Source: Methylobacterium aerolatum
GTDB taxonomy: Bacteria > Pseudomonadota > Alphaproteobacteria > Rhizobiales > Beijerinckiaceae
Direction of reading: 5' to 3'
NCBI RefSeq assembly: GCF_022179085.1
Contig: NZ_BPQE01000001.1
Span: forward strand, 1-64,000
Length of the DNA stretch: 64,000 nucleotides
Shown piece after piece: positions 59,126-64,000 of this stretch; position 1 is the first letter of the stretch, and each line of letters starts with the position of its first letter. Under the pieces are notes generated by a model. It made no database searches and had not been told where the DNA came from. It saw nothing but the letters and a program-made list of their open reading frames with translations. The position numbers and the translations under genes are program-made.

Positions 59126-60562
59126 TCAGCCCGGCACGCCCATCGCGAAGGCCGCCACCGGCACGGCGACGAGATCGACGGCGGCGGCGGCCACCGGCAT
59201 CAGCGCGGGCCAGCGGCGCGTGGGCCCCGCCTGCGGGCGCAACCGGGCGAAGGCCAGGATCAGCATCGGCGCCAGCGGCAGGAGGTAGCGGCCCTGCGGC
59301 CCGATGATCCGGATCTCGCCGACATTCGTCCAAGTGACGTACTGCGACAGGATCACCAGCCAGAGGCAGGCGAGCGCCGCCGCCGTCAGGACCAGGCGCT
59401 CGGCCGCCGGGGGCAAGGGATTTCGGCGGTCGGCCAGGAGGATCGGGCCGACGAGGGCCACGGCCCAGAGGAGATAGAGGGGGACGGGCAGGGGCCGGTC
59501 GAGCCAGCCGAAGATGCCGATGGCGCCCTCGGCGAGGATCGTCAGGCGCTTGGCCGTGCCGAGGAAGCGCCCCGGCAGGGTCAGGAGGCGCGAGGGGTCC
59601 TCGAGGAGGACGCGGGCCTGGGCCTGCGGATCGGTGGCGGTGAAGGGGGCCGGACGCGGACCCGACCAGAGCGGACCCGCCTCGTAGGCGTGGCGCGGCA
59701 CCGGCGTCGCCACGGTGGCGGTGGCGGCCACCGTCCAGATCGCGGCGGGCAGGACGGCGAGCACGGCCGCCGCGAGGCGACGCCCCATCCCGAGCCCGCC
59801 CCTTCCGCCGGGGAAGGGCACGAGCAGCATCGCCGCCAGCGCCGCGTAGGGGGGCTTGGCCAGGGCCACGAGGGCGATGCACAGGATCGCCCCCGAGAGC
59901 CGCGGGCCGGTGCCGCCCCCGGCGAAGGGCCGGGGCGAGAGCAGGGCGGCCGCGAGGGCGGCGAGGGCGACGATCAGCCCGTCCTGGTTGAACGAGGCCG
60001 CCAGCGACAGGGACATCGGCAGGGCGAGCACCGCGAACAGGGCGGGGCGCCCCCGCCGCGCCACGGCCAGCGCCAGGAGGCCGGCCACCAGGGTGGCCGT
60101 CGCGTTGGCGAGCCGCCCGAGATAGACGCAGGTCTCCGGCGGGAGCCCGAGCAGCCGCCCGGCCGCGAGGCCGGAGGCCGAAGGCAGGTACAGGAAGGGC
60201 GGATAGGTCGCGACCGTGTAGAGGGGCACGAACACCCGCCCCTGGGCGTCCGGCTCCCCCTCCACGGCATCGAGGATTCCGCCGAAGCTCTTCGGCCGCG
60301 AGCGGGTCACCTCGTCCCAGGCGGGGTCGATCCGCACGCCCGCCGCGACGTGGGTGGAGCCGTCCGCGTAGCGCAGGGTCTCCCGGTGGCCGACGAATTC
60401 ACCGTTCATCAGCGCGGCGGCGCGGGCGAGGTGGGCCCCCTCGTCGGCCACCTCGCCCGGCGGCACGATCAGCGCGAGGGCGATGCAGACCGGGCCGCAC
60501 AGGGCCAGGAAGGCGAGGCACCAGAAGGTCGCGCCCGTGGCGGCGGCGAGGAGGCGGGTCAC
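59126..60562 (-). CDS. DUF2142 multi-span membrane protein
   Basis: A 478-residue inner-membrane protein with about ten hydrophobic segments and the DUF2142 pattern: PPGEVADEGAHLARAAALMN after the first helix (like PPDEPAHFYRA), and AGLLALAVARRG. These proteins are related to lipid-linked sugar glycosyltransferases of the GT-C class and are found with family 2 glycosyltransferases in envelope clusters. It is last in the leftward operon; its start overlaps the VTT-protein stop by 4 bases (ATGA). Confidence 0.78.
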   Translation of the reverse strand: MTRLLAAATGATFWCLAFLALCGPVCIALALIVPPGEVADEGAHLARAAALMNGEFVGHRETLRYADGSTHVAAGVRIDPAWDEVTRSRPKSFGGILDAVEGEPDAQGRVFVPLYTVATYPPFLYLPSASGLAAGRLLGLPPETCVYLGRLANATATLVAGLLALAVARRGRPALFAVLALPMSLSLAASFNQDGLIVALAALAAALLSPRPFAGGGTGPRLSGAILCIALVALAKPPYAALAAMLLVPFPGGRGGLGMGRRLAAAVLAVLPAAIWTVAATATVATPVPRHAYEAGPLWSGPRPAPFTATDPQAQARVLLEDPSRLLTLPGRFLGTAKRLTILAEGAIGIFGWLDRPLPVPLYLLWAVALVGPILLADRRNPLPPAAERLVLTAAALACLWLVILSQYVTWTNVGEIRIIGPQGRYLLPLAPMLILAFARLRPQAGPTRRWPALMPVAAAAVDLVAVPVAAFAMGVPG

Positions 60563-61281
60563 GCGGGAAGGTTCCGCTCGGACAGGCCGGGCACGGCCTC
60601 CCCCGGCGCCCGGCGGGCGAGGATGCGGCGCAGGCGCAGCATCAGCAGCACCGTGGCGAGCGCCCCGGCCGCCAGCACCGCGAGCCGCAGCCCTTCGGCC
60701 CGCCCCACCCCGGCGGCGAGGTGGCCCCCGCCCTGGCCGAGCGCCCCGAGGGCGACGTAGGCGAAGAGCGCGGGCAGGGCCGCCAGGGTGCCGATGGCGT
60801 AGTCCCGCAGCGCCACGGCGCTGGCCCCCAGCGCGAGGCTCGTCGGCGCGAAGGGCATGATCGGCGAGAGGCGGATCAGGCAGACGAGGCGCCAGCCCTC
60901 CGTCGCGAGGGCGCCGTCGAGAGCGGCGAGGCGCGATCCGCCGAACCGGGCCAGCGCCCGCGCCCCGATGACCGAGCGGGCAAGGGCGAAGGAGAGGAGG
61001 GCGCCGGCCATCGTTCCCGCCGCCGCGACGGCGAAGCCCAGGACGGGACCGAGGAGGGCCCCCGCCGCGATGCCGATCGCCGAGGCCGGCAGGACGCCGG
61101 AGGCCGCCACCAGGGCCTGGATCGCCAGCAGCATCGCCGGCCCGGCCGGGCCGAGCTCCGCGACCCGGGCCGCGAGGTCCCGGGCCGCGTCGGGCGCGAG
61201 GATTCCCGCGGCGAGCGGCGCCGCGGCCAGCCCCGCGAGGAGGCCGAGGCCCGCGAGGCGGGTGAGCGGCGGGAGCGTCAC
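60559..61281 (-). CDS. TVP38/TMEM64 (VTT-domain) membrane protein
   Basis: A 240-residue inner-membrane protein of the DedA/SNARE-associated superfamily. Seen: five or six hydrophobic segments, the G-rich GIAAGALLGPVLGFAVAAAG with TMAGALLSFALAR, and RLSPIMPFAPTSLALGASAV, where the conserved Arg-Pro loop resembles the TVP38 motif. Such proteins are often next to membrane-sugar genes; DedA-family proteins are lipid transporters, so undecaprenyl carrier recycling is conceivable but unproven. It overlaps both neighbours by 4 bases. Confidence 0.82.
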   Translation of the reverse strand: MTLPPLTRLAGLGLLAGLAAAPLAAGILAPDAARDLAARVAELGPAGPAMLLAIQALVAASGVLPASAIGIAAGALLGPVLGFAVAAAGTMAGALLSFALARSVIGARALARFGGSRLAALDGALATEGWRLVCLIRLSPIMPFAPTSLALGASAVALRDYAIGTLAALPALFAYVALGALGQGGGHLAAGVGRAEGLRLAVLAAGALATVLLMLRLRRILARRAPGEAVPGLSERNLPA

Positions 61282-62045
61282 GGGCGCGCTCCGAGCGGCG
61301 TCTCCTCGTCGGCGAAGAGCGGGTCCGAGCGCAGGCCCGAGAGGTGCAGGCGGTAGGCGAGGCTCGTGCGCAGCACGCCGAGCCCGTAGAGGCAGGAGCG
61401 CCGGAAGTCGATCGAGGAGGCGTCGTCGAAATACCGGGTCGGGCAGGAGATCTCGCCGATCCCGAAGCCCTGCGCGAACGCCTGCGCCAGCATCTGGTTG
61501 TCGAACACGAAGTCGTTCGAGCAGCGGTCCAGCGGCAGGGTCTCCAGCACCGCCCGGCTCCAGGCGCGGTAGCCGGAATGGTACTCGGAGAGCTTCTGGC
61601 CCATCAGGAGGTTCTGCACCAGGGTGAGCGCGCGGTTGGCAACGTACTTGTAGACCGGCATCCCGCCCTTGAGCGCCCCGTTGCCGAGGATGCGCGAGGC
61701 CAGCACCGCGTCGTACTCGCCCGAGACGATCATCGAGGCCATCGCCGTCACGAGGCGGGGAGCGTACTGGTAGTCCGGGTGGAGCATCACCACCACGTCG
61801 GCCCCGCGCTCCAGCGCCGTGCGGTAGCAGGTCTTCTGGTTGCCGCCGTAGCCGAGGTTTTGCGCGTGGCGCACCGTGTGGATGCCGAGGCGCCGGGCCA
61901 CCGCCACCGTCTCGTCCCGGCTGGCGTCGTCGATGAGGATCACGTCATCGACGATGTCGAAGGGGATCTCCCGGTGGGTGCGCTCCAGGGTCGCCGCCGC
62001 GTTGTAGGCGGGCAGGACGACGGCGATGCGTTTTCCGTGAAGCAT
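61278..62045 (-). CDS. family 2 glycosyltransferase (dolichol-phosphate mannosyltransferase type)
   Basis: A 255-residue GT2 enzyme. Seen: RIAVVLPAYNAAATL, DDVILIDDASRDETVAVARR, RHAQNLGYGGNQKTCYRTAL, HPDYQYAP, and SEYHSGYRAWSRAVLETLPL, the signature of DPM1/undecaprenyl-phosphate glycosyltransferases that load a sugar on a lipid carrier. No C-terminal membrane helices. ATG 62045 was used; the longer frame overlaps the upstream gene. It overlaps the VTT gene by 4 bases, so the operon is tightly coupled. Confidence 0.88.
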   Translation of the reverse strand: MLHGKRIAVVLPAYNAAATLERTHREIPFDIVDDVILIDDASRDETVAVARRLGIHTVRHAQNLGYGGNQKTCYRTALERGADVVVMLHPDYQYAPRLVTAMASMIVSGEYDAVLASRILGNGALKGGMPVYKYVANRALTLVQNLLMGQKLSEYHSGYRAWSRAVLETLPLDRCSNDFVFDNQMLAQAFAQGFGIGEISCPTRYFDDASSIDFRRSCLYGLGVLRTSLAYRLHLSGLRSDPLFADEETPLGARP

Positions 62046-62065
62046 GGGCAGGTCTTCGTCGGCGC

Positions 62066-63058
62066 TCAGGCGCTCGCGCCGGGGCGCGGGCGCGCCGGGG
62101 CGGCGGGGGAGGGAAGGGGGTTTGACCGGAGGTCCGCGCGGATCGCCGGGAGGGCGGCGGCGAGCAGGCGGGCGGCCCGGAGCACCTCGCGCGCCTCGGC
62201 CCCGGAGCGGCGGGCCCCTGCCTGGGCGAGGCGCAGGGGGATCTGGCCGCAGAAGGCGGCCGCCGCGAGGGCGAGCGCCCAGGCCCGGCCGTGATGCTTG
62301 CCCGCGTAGAGGATCTCGCTGCGCAGGATGTAGAACAGGCGGTGCGCCTTGGCCTGCCGGGTGGTGCCCTGGCCGAGATGGCGGGCGGTGGGGCCGGCGA
62401 GGTGGCGCACGGACCGGCCCGTGTCCCAGGCCCGGCGGCACAGGTCCACGTCCTCGTAATAGACGAAGAACCGCTCGTCGAAGCCCCCGAGCGCGGCGAA
62501 GAGGTCCCGGCGGATCATCAGGAAGGCGCCCATCACCTGATCGACCTCCCGGTCGGTTCCGTGGTCGAACTCGCGCAGGAAGTGCGGCGGGACGAGGCGC
62601 AGGCGGTCGAGGGCGAAGGCCCGGCCGAGCATCGCCCCCGGCGCCGGGGCGCGGGCACAGGAGCGGGCGGTCGTCCCGTCCGCCTCCAGCAGGCGGGCAC
62701 CGACGATGCCCGTGCCGGGATCGGCGAGGAGGGCGGCGAGGGCGCGGACCGGCGCGTCGGGGGCGACCTGGGCATCGGGGTTGAGGAAGAGGATCGCCGG
62801 GGCCTCGCCCCAAGCATCGCCCACGTCGAACGCACCCTGGTTGCAGGCCCGGCCGAAGCCGCGGTTCTCGCCGTTGCGGATCAGCCGGAACGGGCCGGGG
62901 AGGGCGGGCAGGCCCTCGAGGGAGCGGTCGCTGGAGGCGTTGTCGACCACCGTCACCGCGATGCGCTCCGCGCCCTCGGCACAGGCCAGCGCGGCGAGGC
63001 ACTGCCGCAGCAGGTCCCCGCCGTTCCAGTTGACGATCACGACGTCGAGGTCGGCCAT
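62066..63058 (-). CDS. family 2 glycosyltransferase (rhamnosyl/galactofuranosyl type)
   Basis: A 330-residue GT2 enzyme. Seen: MADLDVVIVNWNGGDLLRQC, VTVVDNASSDRSLEGLP, NRGFGRACNQGA, LFLNPDAQVAPDA (metal DxD position) and the ERFFVYYEDVDLCRRAW active-site stretch, which is common in rhamnosyltransferase and galactofuranosyl transferases. The ATG at 63058 overlaps the stop of the next upstream gene by one base. The last 20 residues are low complexity. Acceptor unknown, probably a surface glycan. Confidence 0.88.
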   Translation of the reverse strand: MADLDVVIVNWNGGDLLRQCLAALACAEGAERIAVTVVDNASSDRSLEGLPALPGPFRLIRNGENRGFGRACNQGAFDVGDAWGEAPAILFLNPDAQVAPDAPVRALAALLADPGTGIVGARLLEADGTTARSCARAPAPGAMLGRAFALDRLRLVPPHFLREFDHGTDREVDQVMGAFLMIRRDLFAALGGFDERFFVYYEDVDLCRRAWDTGRSVRHLAGPTARHLGQGTTRQAKAHRLFYILRSEILYAGKHHGRAWALALAAAAFCGQIPLRLAQAGARRSGAEAREVLRAARLLAAALPAIRADLRSNPLPSPAAPARPRPGASA

Positions 63059-63996
63059 CAGTCGAAGCTCCTCGGCGGTCCGAGGCGGCCCAGGAGGCCG
63101 TCCCGCGCGGCGGCGGCGAGGCGGGCGAGCACGGCGGGGCGGCAGCCGGAATCGGCCCAGTACAGGGCCGCCTGGGCGGGCAGGTAGAGCCCCTGCCTCA
63201 GCTTCCATGCCAGGGGCAGGTGGGGCAGGCGCCACGCGTAGACGCTGTTCCTCAGGTAGGTCGCCATGCGGAACAGGGGCTGGCGCGGCATGGCGATGCC
63301 GAAGGCGCGGATCGTCCCTCCCCCGACCCGGTGCGGGAGGGAGACGGCCGGATCGCAATAGCAGCCGTGGCCGAGGCTCCAAGCGCGAAAACACCATTCG
63401 AGCTCGACGGCGTCGATGAAGAAATCCGTCCGAAAGAGGCCGACCCGTGCGGCGGCGGGGAGGTCGATCAGCGAGCCGGAGGTCGCCAGGAACTGCACCG
63501 GGCGAAGGGCCTCCGCCGCGTCGGCGCCGGGACGGAACGGGTAGGCGGGGACCTTGTGGCCGGGCGCCGCCGCCGGGGCCGGGCCGACCACGGCCGGGGA
63601 CAGGCCCCGCGCCGCCAAGCGGTCGCGCCCCGCCAGGAGCGCCTCCGGCAGGCCGGGATCGGCCGCCGCGTCCTGATCGAGGCAGTACAACGCCTCCAGC
63701 CCCGCCTCCCGCGCCGCCGCAACGAGGCGGTTCAGGGCCTCGGCGATGCCGAGGTTGGCGCCGGGGCGGACGGGATCGGTGAGCACCGTGATGCCCGCCC
63801 GCGCCAGCGCCTCGGCCTCCGCCGGGGCGAGCGGCGAGTTGGCGAAGGCGAAGCGGCGCCCGAGCCCGGCGGGCAGGCGCTGCGGCAGGGCCGCGATCTG
63901 GGCCTCCGTCGGACGGAACAGGGTGATCCCGGCGGCGATACGGCCGAGCCCCCCGGCGGGGACGGCAACCGCCGGCTCCGGGGAAGGGGACGGCAT
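63058..63996 (-). CDS. family 2 glycosyltransferase, rhamnosyltransferase-like; start near window edge
   Basis: A 312-residue GT2-like enzyme. Seen: AAGITLFRPTEAQIAALPQR, ANLGIAEALNRLVAAAREAG, YCLDQDAAADPGLPEALL (DQD as the metal site), and LFRTDFFIDAVELEWCFRAW, the active-site region of rhamnosyltransferases of the RfbN/WbbL type. No separate membrane span. The ATG at 63996 is only 5 bases from the window edge, so a longer start further right cannot be excluded. It is the first visible gene of the leftward operon. Confidence 0.82.
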   Translation of the reverse strand: MPSPSPEPAVAVPAGGLGRIAAGITLFRPTEAQIAALPQRLPAGLGRRFAFANSPLAPAEAEALARAGITVLTDPVRPGANLGIAEALNRLVAAAREAGLEALYCLDQDAAADPGLPEALLAGRDRLAARGLSPAVVGPAPAAAPGHKVPAYPFRPGADAAEALRPVQFLATSGSLIDLPAAARVGLFRTDFFIDAVELEWCFRAWSLGHGCYCDPAVSLPHRVGGGTIRAFGIAMPRQPLFRMATYLRNSVYAWRLPHLPLAWKLRQGLYLPAQAALYWADSGCRPAVLARLAAAARDGLLGRLGPPRSFD

Positions 63997-64000
63997 GGAG

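Overview
The window is chromosomal DNA of very high GC content, by eye about 72%, from a methylotrophic alphaproteobacterium. Methylobacterium or a close relative is the best guess. The main evidence is a full-length ethylmalonyl-CoA mutase (MeaA/Ecm) very similar to what I remember of the M. extorquens protein. Supporting evidence is the alphaproteobacterial gene content, two sequences that match the general-stress sigma factor EcfG promoter (GGAAC-N16/17-[C/G]GTT), and Methylobacterium-style intergenic repeats. No rRNA, tRNA, CRISPR array, insertion sequence or phage was recognised.

Layout. (1) 183-4644: an AEC-family exporter, then a four-gene run (acyl-CoA dehydrogenase-like, SDR, APH-type kinase, DUF6285) that resembles the LvaC-D-A-B set for 4-hydroxyacyl-CoA breakdown. 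(2) 4715-7051: two glycosyltransferases. (3) 7407-9410: cobD and cobC for the cobalamin lower loop, head to head, with start codons sharing one ATGCAT palindrome. (4) 9498-14485: an MFS transporter, a 63-residue protein, and malonyl-CoA decarboxylase plus malonyl-CoA synthetase. (5) 14535-16674: a leftward run of four small membrane or stress proteins behind an EcfG-type promoter. (6) 16962-41420: a 24-kb storage-sugar and trehalose island (otsA, glgX, treZ, malQ-treY fusion, glgE with an extra amylase domain, treS-maltokinase fusion, glgB, glgA on the other strand, glgP). (7) 41553-48897: a VanZ-like protein, a one-chain nucleotidyltransferase-HEPN protein, rlmN, chaC, recO, parC and an SGNH hydrolase, with three copies of a repeat built on CATTGCGAGCGG. 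(8) 49146-59033: meaA, a flavin reductase-like protein, a GGDEF/EAL protein, an M16 protease, threonine synthase and a DUF4864 protein. (9) 59126-63996: a tightly overlapping leftward envelope operon (DUF2142, VTT-domain protein, three family 2 glycosyltransferases) running off the right edge.

How it works together. The sugar island encodes a nearly complete glucan/trehalose cycle. TreS-maltokinase turns trehalose into maltose and then maltose 1-phosphate. GlgE and GlgB build branched glucan from that. GlgP and GlgX take the glucan down. TreY/TreZ release trehalose from it, and MalQ reshuffles the short chains. OtsA adds a UDP-glucose route. OtsB and the ADP-glucose pyrophosphorylase GlgC are not in the window. 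EcfG-type promoters before glgA and before the membrane-protein run next to otsA suggest general stress control of both. MeaA needs adenosylcobalamin, which cobD and cobC help to make.

Limits. Functions were read from motifs by eye. Start codons were moved where the longest frame had an implausible N-terminus. Most long antisense frames here are GC-driven artefacts and are left out.
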